37,244 nucleotides of DNA from a virus: positions 1 to 37,244 of IMG/VR virus record IMGVR_UViG_3300019776_001021. One strand, 5' to 3'. Below are positions 24,281 to 31,951 of the stretch, piece after piece. The translations under genes and the position numbers were made by a program. Below the pieces are notes generated by a model that was given only the letters and a program-made list of their open reading frames with translations, was not told the origin of the DNA and searched no databases. Numbering within the stretch: position 1 is the stretch's first letter; each line of letters opens with the position of its first letter.

Positions 24281-24634
24281 ATGGGAAGTCCAAAAAGTAA
24301 TGCAGCTGCTCCGGCAGCTGCTACTTCAACAGAAGCTGAAGAAGCAAAAGTAAACGAGGTTGAGACTACGGCAGAGGAAGTAACTGCTGAAGCTACGGCA
24401 GAGGAAACTACTGCTGAAACTGCAGTTGCAACAGTTGAAACGGCAGAAGTACAGGAAGCAGAAGTTATTCCTTCCGGAGTATTTGTTGCAGAAGACGGAA
24501 CCGAACTTGAATTTGCTGTGAAGCATTTCATTTACGACAGAAAAAAATATACTGTGGAAGAAGCGTTGGCGAATGCGCCCGAAGTTTTGGAAGCATTGTA
24601 TCAGGCAAATTCATTCATTTTTAAAAAGCTGTAA
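24281..24634 (+). CDS. Low-complexity acidic head protein (117 aa)
   Basis: Two bases after the capsid stop. The N-terminal 65 residues are an Ala/Glu/Thr/Val repeat (TAEEVTAEATAEETTAET) and probably disordered. The last 50 residues form a small folded domain (GVFVAEDGTELEFAVKHFIYDRKKYTVEEAL). Such proteins next to the capsid gene can be decoration or head-completion factors. The repeat may vary in length between relatives. The function is inferred from position only. Confidence 0.6.
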   Translation: MGSPKSNAAAPAAATSTEAEEAKVNEVETTAEEVTAEATAEETTAETAVATVETAEVQEAEVIPSGVFVAEDGTELEFAVKHFIYDRKKYTVEEALANAPEVLEALYQANSFIFKKL

Positions 24635-24637
24635 GCA

Positions 24638-25201
24638 ATGGCAATTACATTAGAAGATATCGGGGAAGAAGTATGTGAGCCGGTAGCCGGTTTATCCCCA
24701 CAGATTTATTATTCGTTGCATGCAGATTATGTAAGCATCGAAGACCCTAAAGACATTTGCGGTACCGTTACGGCAACTACATTTGAGGAGCTTGTTGAAA
24801 TTCCGGCCACACCTGGTCACGTAATGAAACCAACTAAGCAAATGATGAAAGCCGATTTAATTGTTGAGACTGGATCAATCAAGTCTACAATGATTGGAGA
24901 AAAAGGGCGTAGATTGTTCCAGAATGAATTGGTTGTAGAATTAGCCGGTTCTTCTGCTAAATTGTTGGGTTACCTTCGTTGGTTGAAAAACCAGAAGTTG
25001 GTTATCCACGCGGAAGAATACGGAAGCGGTACCATCAGACAATTAGGTTCTAAACGTTTGCCTGCATGGGCAGAAGGAATTGAGCACGCAATCGAGGCAG
25101 CTCTTGAAGGAAAGAACTCGGTAACCATTACTTTTATGGATAAGCAAAAATGGCCAGCGGCTATTTACAAAGGAGCATTGCAGTTAACCCCTGTAGTGTA
25201 A
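24638..25201 (+). CDS. Likely major tail tube protein (187 aa)
   Basis: It lies at the end of the head operon and before a strong terminator. It is a beta-rich protein of the size expected for a siphovirus tail tube protein, with many charged strands and 'ATPGHVMKPTKQMMKADLIVETGSIKST' followed by GKNSVTITFMDKQKWPAAIYKG. No other gene of this genome fits the tail tube better. Assignment rests on size, fold type and position; a head-tail connector is the alternative. Confidence 0.5.
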   Translation: MAITLEDIGEEVCEPVAGLSPQIYYSLHADYVSIEDPKDICGTVTATTFEELVEIPATPGHVMKPTKQMMKADLIVETGSIKSTMIGEKGRRLFQNELVVELAGSSAKLLGYLRWLKNQKLVIHAEEYGSGTIRQLGSKRLPAWAEGIEHAIEAALEGKNSVTITFMDKQKWPAAIYKGALQLTPVV

Positions 25202-25229
25202 TCTCATAATTTTTGGTTGGTTGTGTTGT

Positions 25230-25260
25230 AAAAAGCGTTCTGTAATGGAACGCTTTTTTT
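25230..25260 (+). terminator. Strong terminator closing the head operon
   Basis: Perfect 11-bp stem AAAAAGCGTTC / GAACGCTTTTT with loop TGTAATG, and a long T tract. Confidence 0.9.
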
Positions 25261-25262
25261 TG

Positions 25263-25270
25263 TAGGTTTG
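25263..25270 (+). promoter_or_regulatory. Promoter -7 box of the moron gene
   Basis: TAGGTTTG matches the Bacteroidota TAnnTTTG element exactly. It lies two bases after the terminator T tract and 33 bases before ATG 25296, so the next gene has its own promoter. Confidence 0.6.
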
Positions 25271-25295
25271 TAGGATTAACTCTTAATAAATTCTT

Positions 25296-26087
25296 ATGAA
25301 AAAAATTCTATTTGCATTACTGATAATGCCAATTTTGCTATTTGGTCAAACGTATCCAAAAGATGCTATTGAACCTTTAGTTGGTAAAGAAATTAAGTTA
25401 TTGCCATCAACATCAGAAACGGTTATAAAAAATGGTTATTATAATTTTTATGATAACCCTGATTTATCTTTTCGAAGTAGAATAAAAGCAAAACACGAAA
25501 AATTTTCAAATCAATTATTCCAAATAAAATCTTTTAAAAAAAATGCAGGTGATTCAAAAGATGAAATTTCTATTGAACTATACAATAAAAAAATAGGAAC
25601 AGTATATTATGGGTATAAACCTTTTAGTGAAGGATTTTGGATTTTTGAAGTTATAGGCGGACTGTCATTTCATGATGGTTATTTTTGTAGAGATATTGAA
25701 ATAAAAGAAGATAAGTTTACAGGTGTGAAAAAATATAATTCACCAACAGATAAACATGTTTTTTTTATAAAAGAGAAGGATGTTATTTACTTGTATCTTA
25801 AATCGCATGGAAAAACATTGAATATAAATCCAAAAGGGATTATAATTTTGCTTGATGATGGTTCTAAAATTGAAAATAATACTTCTATTATTGATGTTAA
25901 GACAGACGGATATGGAGATTATAATTACAGCGTTCTTTTTCCGTTGACAGCTGATGAAATAAAAAAACTGTCCGAACATCAAATTACAGACTATCGTTTA
26001 TATGTTTATGATTTCAAAATAGACGTTGGGGAAGGTTGGTTTTACAGGGAATATTTAAAATGTTTGACAAAAACTAATAGTAATTAA
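25296..26087 (+). CDS. Secreted protein, probable moron / lysogenic conversion gene (263 aa)
   Basis: It has a clear signal peptide: MKKILFALLIMPILLFGQ, a Lys-rich start and hydrophobic core with cleavage expected near LFG-Q. The mature part is beta-rich with many Tyr, Phe and Lys residues. No Cys follows the core, so it is not a lipoprotein. It is flanked by a strong terminator and its own promoter on the left and a second promoter on the right, and is more AT-rich than neighbours. An independently transcribed secreted gene inside a head/terminase block is typical of a moron that alters the lysogen's surface. The function is unknown. Confidence 0.7.
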   Translation: MKKILFALLIMPILLFGQTYPKDAIEPLVGKEIKLLPSTSETVIKNGYYNFYDNPDLSFRSRIKAKHEKFSNQLFQIKSFKKNAGDSKDEISIELYNKKIGTVYYGYKPFSEGFWIFEVIGGLSFHDGYFCRDIEIKEDKFTGVKKYNSPTDKHVFFIKEKDVIYLYLKSHGKTLNINPKGIIILLDDGSKIENNTSIIDVKTDGYGDYNYSVLFPLTADEIKKLSEHQITDYRLYVYDFKIDVGEGWFYREYLKCLTKTNSN

Positions 26088-26096
26088 AAACTTTTC

Positions 26097-26104
26097 TATA
26101 TTTG
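26097..26104 (+). promoter_or_regulatory. Promoter -7 box of the structured RNA
   Basis: TATATTTG is a perfect TAnnTTTG box. A start about seven bases downstream would fall at about 26109-26111, exactly where the first helix of the RNA begins. Confidence 0.6.
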
Positions 26105-26108
26105 TAAT

Positions 26109-26268
26109 GCAAAACCATTTATCCAAAGGTTAAAATCCTTTGAACTTTTATCGAAAAAATATCAACAATAAGCGTAAAGCCTTGTTATGGTGATGGTGTC
26201 TCGAAAGAGCCCTAACTCTCAATCTTTGGATTGGTTTTGCACACCTTAGACAAGGCTTACGTGTTTTT
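26109..26268 (+). ncRNA. Candidate standalone structured RNA with interleaved helices
   Basis: Helix A: GCAAAACCATTTATCCAAAG (26109-26128) pairs with CTTTGGATTGGTTTTGC (26224-26240) over 17 pairs with a 3-base bulge. Helix B: CGTAAAGCCTTGTTATGGTG (26173-26192) pairs with CACCTTAGACAAGGCTTACG (26242-26261) over about 17 pairs with small bulges. The order A-B-A'-B' makes the two long helices cross as in a pseudoknot, unless they form alternately. Between them are a local hairpin CAAAGG/CCTTTG (26124-26142), which competes with helix A, and CTC-GAAA-GAG (26200-26209). A perfect promoter box precedes it and GTTTTTAA follows helix B. No reverse transcriptase, TnpB or Cas gene is near. The family is not recognised. 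Confidence 0.6.
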
Positions 26269-26282
26269 AATACTTTAGAGTT

Positions 26283-26552
26283 ATGCAAAACAAAAGTACA
26301 AACACAGCCCTTCATCCATCGGTTTTGGAACTGATGGACGAAAAAATTTTCGAACATCATTCTGTTAGAGATTGTATGGACGATTTAGAAAAAATGTATT
26401 TTAATTACGTGTGTGATGAAAACATTGAGAACGCCTACGACAGGCAAACAGCAACGGTTTCTTTTAAAGTGATTCACAAAGCTTTGACCTGTATTAGTTT
26501 GCACAAAGATCCCGACGATGTAGTGTATTGTGAAATTAGATTAGATTTGTAA
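26283..26552 (+). CDS. Hypothetical protein (89 aa)
   Basis: A small acidic soluble protein (LHPSVLELMDEKIFEHHSVR ... CMDDLEKMYFNYVCDEN) starting 14 bases after the structured RNA region. Its first codons (ATGCAAAAC) repeat the bases that open the RNA (ATGCAAAACC). It may be translated from a transcript that reads through the RNA. No motif is recognised. Confidence 0.6.
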   Translation: MQNKSTNTALHPSVLELMDEKIFEHHSVRDCMDDLEKMYFNYVCDENIENAYDRQTATVSFKVIHKALTCISLHKDPDDVVYCEIRLDL

Positions 26553-26563
26553 ATTAGCGGCTT

Positions 26564-26896
26564 ATGTATGATTATCCACAACAAATCGAAGAGTTCCTAC
26601 AGGAGAACTTTACACCAAGCGTTCCTGAGAATGCAAATGTAAAACTGACAACCAATAAATTACTTTTATTTTTGTTTCGTACCTTTCCGGAAGGATGTAT
26701 TAATGATTATGATCTTAATGAAATTTTATTGAAACTTGGTTACAAACGCTACACTTATACGCATGAGGAGTATATCGAGGTGAAAAAAGAAAAAGCGAAG
26801 GTTTACGAAATTCATAAAGAAATCGTTCTCGGATGGTGCTTGAAATCAGAACTGGATTTGCATATTGAAGAAGTTACTGATAAAACTAAAATTTGA
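26564..26896 (+). CDS. Hypothetical protein (110 aa)
   Basis: A small protein with two predicted helices and a central 'TNKLLLFLFRTFPEGCINDYDLNEILLKLGYKRYTYTHEEYIEV' block that looks like a winged-helix-type fold. This kind of small protein is common just before terminase genes in Bacteroidota phages, but the function is not known. It lies 11 bases after the previous gene. Confidence 0.55.
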   Translation: MYDYPQQIEEFLQENFTPSVPENANVKLTTNKLLLFLFRTFPEGCINDYDLNEILLKLGYKRYTYTHEEYIEVKKEKAKVYEIHKEIVLGWCLKSELDLHIEEVTDKTKI

Positions 26897-26900
26897 TTTT

Positions 26901-27140
26901 ATGAAATTAGAAGAATTAATAAAAATTCATTTCAACAAAATTAAAGCAGAGATTCCAGATGCTGAGAATAAATCAAAATGGAGTTATCAATTTGATTTTA
27001 TACCTGATGATGTATTTGATTTTAACGATATAGATTATTATGATAAAATGAAACTTCTAATACAATATCCATTTGTTATAGAAGAATATCCATCAGGATT
27101 TTTTAGGGTTATCATTAAAAACCATTCCTATACAAAGTAA
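26901..27140 (+). CDS. Hypothetical protein (79 aa)
   Basis: ATG 26901 is four bases after the preceding stop. An earlier in-frame start would overlap the previous gene and is less likely. It is a small, Asp/Ile/Phe-rich soluble protein (WSYQFDFIPDDVFDFNDIDYY). It is more AT-rich than the neighbouring genes and may be a recent arrival. It is followed by a terminator. No motif is recognised. Confidence 0.5.
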   Translation: MKLEELIKIHFNKIKAEIPDAENKSKWSYQFDFIPDDVFDFNDIDYYDKMKLLIQYPFVIEEYPSGFFRVIIKNHSYTK

Positions 27141-27143
27141 TAT

Positions 27144-27171
27144 AAACCACTCCTAACCGAGTGGTTTTTTT
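27144..27171 (+). terminator. Terminator fused to a promoter box (second copy)
   Basis: Stem AAACCACTC / GAGTGGTTT with loop CTAACC and a T tract that runs into TATGTCC. From GAGTGG onward it is identical for 26 bases to the element at 2010-2035. Confidence 0.85.
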
Positions 27172-27172
27172 A

Positions 27173-27183
27173 TGTCCTATTTT
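27173..27183 (+). promoter_or_regulatory. Late promoter/activator box TGTCCTATTTT before the terminase operon
   Basis: This box is exactly 40 bp before ATG 27213, the same spacing as the copies at 30236 and 32907. A CAAATTTG sequence 24 bases downstream could be the -7 element. Confidence 0.6.
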
Positions 27184-27212
27184 TAACACTTTCCATTTAT
27201 CAAATTTGTTCT

Positions 27213-27950
27213 ATGATAATAATAGAACAATGGTTATATAACGGTTCGTCTTATTCTGAAGGCGTTTTACTTTATGCCCAACAATCAGGGTGTAACAAAG
27301 TTTTACTTTCCAAATTCCAAAAGAAAGAAACGCCATTACTTCACGAAAAATTGAAGTATGAGCTGAAGAAATTACTGTCTGTTCCTAAAGCTGTGTCCCA
27401 ACCTAACACAACATTACACAAGGTTGTTCAACCTAAATCGGTAAAGCAGGCAGTTACATTGCAAATTGAAACAGAGGAGAAGAAACAGGCGGTTTTATTT
27501 CACGAATTGCCACCGGAACTCCGGCCGGTTCTTTTGGAAGCAAATACACTATTTCGGGAGATGTGCCTGCTTAAAGTGCAACTCAATGAACTACCTGCCC
27601 ATGCTGAAAAGGAAGCATTGAAAATTCAGCTGCTTATAAATTCCAAACGAAAACGAAATCAATCCTGTTGGAGCGAAATCGAATATTTCCAAACACACAA
27701 GGTGTTGCTTCAAAAGAAAGCGGATGAACTGGAAAAACTTTCTCCGGCGCAACTTATCAGAAAGGAGCAATTACTGTTTTCCGCAATTTCTAAACTAAAA
27801 AAACGGAAATCGGAAAACGAAAAGCAGTTGGAAACTACCGAAGACCTTAACACGAAAAACAAACTCACAAGAGCATTGATGAAGCAGGAGGAGAATATCA
27901 TCATCAAAAAAGAACAGTTGGATAAAATTAAAACCCTGATAAATGGCTAA
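27213..27950 (+). CDS. Hypothetical coiled-coil protein, terminase operon (245 aa)
   Basis: First gene of the packaging operon. The N-terminal 50 residues are compact (GVLLYAQQSGCNKVLLSKFQ), followed by a linker rich in Val, Lys and Gln. A long Lys/Glu/Leu coiled coil covers about 85-245 (RLENQ-type heptads such as KLKKRKSENEKQLETTEDLN). It overlaps the next gene by eight bases. It may help the terminase or portal, but no family is recognised. Confidence 0.6.
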   Translation: MIIIEQWLYNGSSYSEGVLLYAQQSGCNKVLLSKFQKKETPLLHEKLKYELKKLLSVPKAVSQPNTTLHKVVQPKSVKQAVTLQIETEEKKQAVLFHELPPELRPVLLEANTLFREMCLLKVQLNELPAHAEKEALKIQLLINSKRKRNQSCWSEIEYFQTHKVLLQKKADELEKLSPAQLIRKEQLLFSAISKLKKRKSENEKQLETTEDLNTKNKLTRALMKQEENIIIKKEQLDKIKTLING

Positions 27951-28536
27951 GGATAAAAGACCGATGCTTATCAAGCGTGGTGATACTACGTTTGAAAAGA
28001 TAAAAGCCTATTTTATTAATCCTGATTTATATCCGTTGTCGGATAAAACGCGCGATATATATGAGCGTTACAACGAGATTTTTAAACTTCGAGTGTCATA
28101 TTGGTCCACACAGCAAATAGTGAATAAGCTTGTTGAGGAAAAAGGGATTTGTTTAGCACAGGCTTATTTGGATGTTAGGAACTCTGAGAATCTTTTCGGG
28201 AATGTTTTGAAAGCTGATGCGGAAGGTTCAAGAGCATTGTGGATAGAATGGACCAGAGATTTGTTGAAGCGTGCAAGGCAAAATAATGACAGGAAATCGG
28301 AAACAGCCGCTTTGAAGTTATTGGCTGAGTATGGAGGTTTTTCGGGCGAAGACAATGCAGACTTTAATCCTGAAAAATTAGAGAATGTAGAAATCAAATT
28401 TGCAATTCCGAAAGAGCTCTACAAGTATTTGAAATTGCCGGATAATCAAGGTGTTGATGATTCCAATTTATCGGCACCAATTGATATCGAATTTGAAGAA
28501 ATAGAAGAAGACGATGCAGAACAAAGCGAAGACTAA
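27943..28536 (+). CDS. terS: Terminase small subunit (197 aa)
   Basis: DNA-recognition subunit of the packaging motor. It is directly upstream of and overlaps the large subunit by 23 bases. The N-terminal helical domain contains a helix-turn-helix-like stretch (STQQIVNKLVEEKGICLAQAYLDV). A helical oligomerisation part with KRARQNNDRKSETAALKLLAEYGGF follows, as in Bacteroidota TerS proteins. The acidic tail (IDIEFEEIEEDDAEQ) could contact the large subunit. The assignment rests on both pattern and position. Confidence 0.75.
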   Translation: MAKDKRPMLIKRGDTTFEKIKAYFINPDLYPLSDKTRDIYERYNEIFKLRVSYWSTQQIVNKLVEEKGICLAQAYLDVRNSENLFGNVLKADAEGSRALWIEWTRDLLKRARQNNDRKSETAALKLLAEYGGFSGEDNADFNPEKLENVEIKFAIPKELYKYLKLPDNQGVDDSNLSAPIDIEFEEIEEDDAEQSED

Positions 28537-30046
28537 ACAGCTTAATCTTAATATTCCGCAGGCAAAAGCGTTTGTGAATATGAGACAAAAGAATTATTGG
28601 GAGTGGAGTCGTGGAACGGGTAAATCAACCGGACTGGCTTTCGGTATGCGTCAGTTTGTGGTGCAAATGCCGAGAGCTTCCTTCTTTTTGGTTGGCGCTA
28701 CCTATTCGCAGATATTGTCCAGAACATTACCGTCTACCATTGAAGGGTTGGAAATGTTCAATTTATATCAGGATGTCGATTATGTAGTCGGGCGGTCAGG
28801 AAAGAAGAATGGATTTCTTATGCCGTTTCAACCGCCAAACCAATGGAACAATATCATTCATTTTAGTAACGGTTCTATATTCCAGTTGGTTTCTTTGGAT
28901 AACCCTAATACAGGGCGTGGTCTTAATTCTTATGGTGGTATCGGAGATGAAGCTGCATTGCTTGATCCGGAGAAGTTATATAACAATGTGAAGACTACCA
29001 ACCGCGCAAAGAAGGAGATATTCAAAAACTCTCCGATGCTTGGTGCTGAGATATACGCTTCTTCCACGCCAATTACCAAAAAGGGTAAATGGTTTACTGA
29101 TATCGAGCAGGAAGCCAAACGAAGACCGGACTTATACTATTTTGGTAAGGCTAACTCATTTGCTAATGCGCACAACCTACGTAAAGGATGGTTTGAGGAT
29201 ATGAAGGCTGAGTCGCCTTCTGAGTTGCTGTATAACGCTGAGATTCTAAACATCAGGCCAAAGGAAATTACAGACGGGTTTTACGCTAACATTAACCCGG
29301 ACCGTCATTACTACAAAGATTATCGAGCCTCTTACTTGGAGGGGTTGGATGCCGGGTTATTCAACACCACAAACAATGACGAGCTTATCAGGCAGAACTT
29401 CAATTCTAATCAGGACAATGATGTGCTTCACAATGAGCCGCTTATATTGTCGGTAGACTTCGGGGTGTTCAATAGCTTGGTGGTATCACAGAAGCATGAC
29501 AATGAGTACCGGGTGCTTAAGTCTATGTGGGTCAAGTCTCCGAAGTTATTGGATGATTTGTTTATTGAACAGTTCATACCGTACTATAGACCGCACCAGG
29601 AGAAGATGATATACTTGTATGGCGGCCACGATGGTAACAACCGTTTGCCGAACAGTAGCCTTACTCTGTTCCAACAGATACAAGAACTACTCACAAAGCA
29701 TGGGTGGACTGTTATGATTATGACACGTGGTGCAGCGGCCACACACTTCGAGAAGTATCTATTGCTTAACGCTATGCTAAAGGAGTATGACCCACGACTC
29801 CCGAAGATACGTATCAATGAAGCAAATAATCCTGATCTTATAATTGCGCTGGAAAGAACAGAGGCCGTTGAGTCTTTATCAGGCGTGGATAAGAATAAGA
29901 AGGATGAGCGAAACAAAGAGTTTCCGCAGCAGCACGCTACCCACCTTACCGATGCCTTCGATGTGCCTATCATTACCATGTACAACGACATGTACAAAGG
30001 GTTTGGTTCGTTCACCAATGAGTTCCAAATCGGAGTTTCCAAATAG
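28514..30046 (+). CDS. terL: Terminase large subunit (510 aa)
   Basis: ATPase and nuclease that cuts and packages phage DNA through the portal. Walker A is SRGTGKST (32-39) and Walker B is YGGIGDEA with Asp145/Glu146. The RNase H-like nuclease domain has Asp315 in LSVDFG and a C-terminal acidic cluster at Asp480/Asp483 in HLTDAFD, the expected metal-binding set. The length is normal for the family. Start ATG 28514 overlaps terS. Codon use in the second half is richer in G/C than elsewhere. Confidence 0.95.
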   Translation: MQNKAKTKQLNLNIPQAKAFVNMRQKNYWEWSRGTGKSTGLAFGMRQFVVQMPRASFFLVGATYSQILSRTLPSTIEGLEMFNLYQDVDYVVGRSGKKNGFLMPFQPPNQWNNIIHFSNGSIFQLVSLDNPNTGRGLNSYGGIGDEAALLDPEKLYNNVKTTNRAKKEIFKNSPMLGAEIYASSTPITKKGKWFTDIEQEAKRRPDLYYFGKANSFANAHNLRKGWFEDMKAESPSELLYNAEILNIRPKEITDGFYANINPDRHYYKDYRASYLEGLDAGLFNTTNNDELIRQNFNSNQDNDVLHNEPLILSVDFGVFNSLVVSQKHDNEYRVLKSMWVKSPKLLDDLFIEQFIPYYRPHQEKMIYLYGGHDGNNRLPNSSLTLFQQIQELLTKHGWTVMIMTRGAAATHFEKYLLLNAMLKEYDPRLPKIRINEANNPDLIIALERTEAVESLSGVDKNKKDERNKEFPQQHATHLTDAFDVPIITMYNDMYKGFGSFTNEFQIGVSK

Positions 30047-30103
30047 CTATTTTCATATATCCTGCATTTTAAGAAACGGAAAGTGTTAAAATTTTTAGGG
30101 ACT

Positions 30104-30250
30104 GTCGCGCCTTCGCGCTTAAAATTAAAAAAAAAGGGAATAAATATAATTATAAATAACTGATTTTTAAACAGTTAATGTTTTAAAAATTAGAAAATCA
30201 CTTCAAATATGGTGGTCTTTTTATCTAAAAAGTACTGTCCTATTTTTTTT
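30104..30250 (+). promoter_or_regulatory. Intergenic region with hairpins and a late promoter box
   Basis: Between terL and the next gene (229 bases) lie a short GC hairpin GCGC-CTTC-GCGC (30107-30118) followed by an A-rich stretch, a TAACTG/CAGTTA hairpin, and a CTTTTT/AAAAAG stem. The TGTCCTATTTTTTTTT box follows at 30236, exactly 40 bp before ATG 30276. This looks like another terminator-then-promoter junction, in a weaker form. Confidence 0.5.
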
Positions 30251-30275
30251 TAGCCTGAAAACTGAATTTTACATC

Positions 30276-30581
30276 ATGGAACAGGATTTTATTTCGCTTT
30301 CAGATGCTTTGAAAATTTTCTCTTTGAAAGATGAAAAAGGGATGTATAAGCCTTTCGATATTTCATACAGAACTTTTAATGAGCAGACAAAAAAGGGTGG
30401 AAAGTTGAAAAGTTACAAGGGTGTTAAATACTTACCGGAAGCATTGGATTTGAAAAAGCAAAATCGCGAAACAAATCATTTTGAAAACCGGACTCGGAAT
30501 ATTGAAATCGCACCCAATGAATTCCGAAAACTGAAAATCGATTTCATTGTTTCAATCAACAACAAAAAAGTAATTTACTAA
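30276..30581 (+). CDS. Hypothetical protein between terminase and portal (101 aa)
   Basis: A small basic protein (MEQDFISLSDALKIFSLKDEKG...). The first 60 residues could form a helix-turn-helix-like unit and the tail is Asn/Lys-rich. It has its own promoter-like box and its stop overlaps the portal start (TAATG), so it is coupled to the portal. The function is unknown. Confidence 0.6.
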   Translation: MEQDFISLSDALKIFSLKDEKGMYKPFDISYRTFNEQTKKGGKLKSYKGVKYLPEALDLKKQNRETNHFENRTRNIEIAPNEFRKLKIDFIVSINNKKVIY

Positions 30582-31951
30582 TGAGTGGTCAAACAGAATT
30601 TTTAGGAACCCAAATAGCAGTATCAACCCTTACCAATGGTGTTACTGCTGCATACACTTTTAAAAATTCATCGGATAGACTGGACACTACAGTTACCGCT
30701 GTAAAAGTTGATGTAAAAGACAAGCAGGGAGAAGTTGCATCGTGGGGAAAGAACAACGATTACCCGCAACAAATAATGAAAGCCGTTCGTCTGAATGGTT
30801 CCGCTTCTTCCGGATTACGTTTTTTGAGAAAGGCGCATTACGGTAACGGACTTGTTTTAGTGAAAGACGAAGCCAACGAAGCTGGTAAAAAAGTAACGAA
30901 GGTTGTTCCGCTTTCAGAAGTACAGGACATTTCAGAGTTTTTTAAAAAATCCCAAATGGCACGTTTCTGGAAAGAAAGTATTGCCGATTTGGAATATTTC
31001 TCAATTGCATTTCCGGAATACGTTCTTTCTGAAAACTTCCAAACTATCAACCGAGTAAAACGCCAAAAAACCGCATGGTGCCGTTTTGAAATGATGAATG
31101 AAGAAAACGGACTTGTGGAGCACGTTTATATTTCAGAAGCATTTGGGAAAGGTGGTTCTGTTGATTTGGCGGGAGAGTTTGTTGAAAAAATACCGTTAAT
31201 AGATTCCTATTGGACTCCGGAAGAAGTAAAAGAATACTGCAAAATCAATGATATTAAAAAATTCATTCGTCCTGTATTCTTTCCTTTAATTGAAGAAGCT
31301 TTTTATCCTGAAAGTGAGTGGCATGCAGTTGCAAAAAGCGGTTGGTTAGAAGTGGCAAACTCAGTTCCTGCATTAAAGAAAGCATTGTTTCAGAACCAAA
31401 TGACGATCAAATATATTATTGAAATTGATGAACGTTACTTCGAAAAACTATATGCAGAGAACTGGTTAAAAATGAAACCGGAGGAACGTATAAAAATCCG
31501 AGAAAAGGTAATCGATGATATCAACGCTTCTTTGGTTGGTAATGATAAAGCAGGTAAATCCATCCAATCAATGAAAATCATCGGAACGGATGGTAAACCG
31601 GTTTCGGCTGTAACTATCACCTCTATTGATGATAAACTTAAAGATGGGTCTTATTTGCCTGAAGCCGAAGCTGCAAACTCAGAAGTACTATTTGCTTTAG
31701 GAGTTGATCCTTCATTAATTGGTGCGGGAATACCAGGAGGAAAACTTGGAGCCGGTTCCGGTTCAGACAAACGTGTTGCTTTTGATATTCTGAACTCACT
31801 TTACAAAACTAATCGCGAAACCACTCTGGAGATTTACGAGTTCATTTCTCAATATAATAATTGGGACCAGACTATTAGAGCCACTTTCGAGAATACTAAA
31901 GTGGAAACATTAGATAAAAACCCAACAGGAACCACAAACGTAGCATCATGA
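30581..31951 (+). CDS. Portal protein (456 aa)
   Basis: Forms the dodecameric ring through which DNA enters. The N-terminal SWGKNNDYPQQI segment is a hallmark of Bacteroidota phage portals. It is followed by a mixed alpha/beta stem domain, a long helical region and a C-terminal GGKLGAGSGSDKRVAFDIL loop. Size and position right after the terminase operon agree. The stop overlaps the next start by four bases. Confidence 0.85.
   Translation: MSGQTEFLGTQIAVSTLTNGVTAAYTFKNSSDRLDTTVTAVKVDVKDKQGEVASWGKNNDYPQQIMKAVRLNGSASSGLRFLRKAHYGNGLVLVKDEANEAGKKVTKVVPLSEVQDISEFFKKSQMARFWKESIADLEYFSIAFPEYVLSENFQTINRVKRQKTAWCRFEMMNEENGLVEHVYISEAFGKGGSVDLAGEFVEKIPLIDSYWTPEEVKEYCKINDIKKFIRPVFFPLIEEAFYPESEWHAVAKSGWLEVANSVPALKKALFQNQMTIKYIIEIDERYFEKLYAENWLKMKPEERIKIREKVIDDINASLVGNDKAGKSIQSMKIIGTDGKPVSAVTITSIDDKLKDGSYLPEAEAANSEVLFALGVDPSLIGAGIPGGKLGAGSGSDKRVAFDILNSLYKTNRETTLEIYEFISQYNNWDQTIRATFENTKVETLDKNPTGTTNVAS

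Noticed and set aside
26109-26268. Retron, OMEGA or known riboswitch RNA
   Set aside because: No reverse transcriptase or TnpB nearby, and no aptamer core that I recognise.
29584-30042. 152-aa minus-strand frame inside terL
   Set aside because: Antisense to conserved nuclease motifs; no independent promoter or domain.
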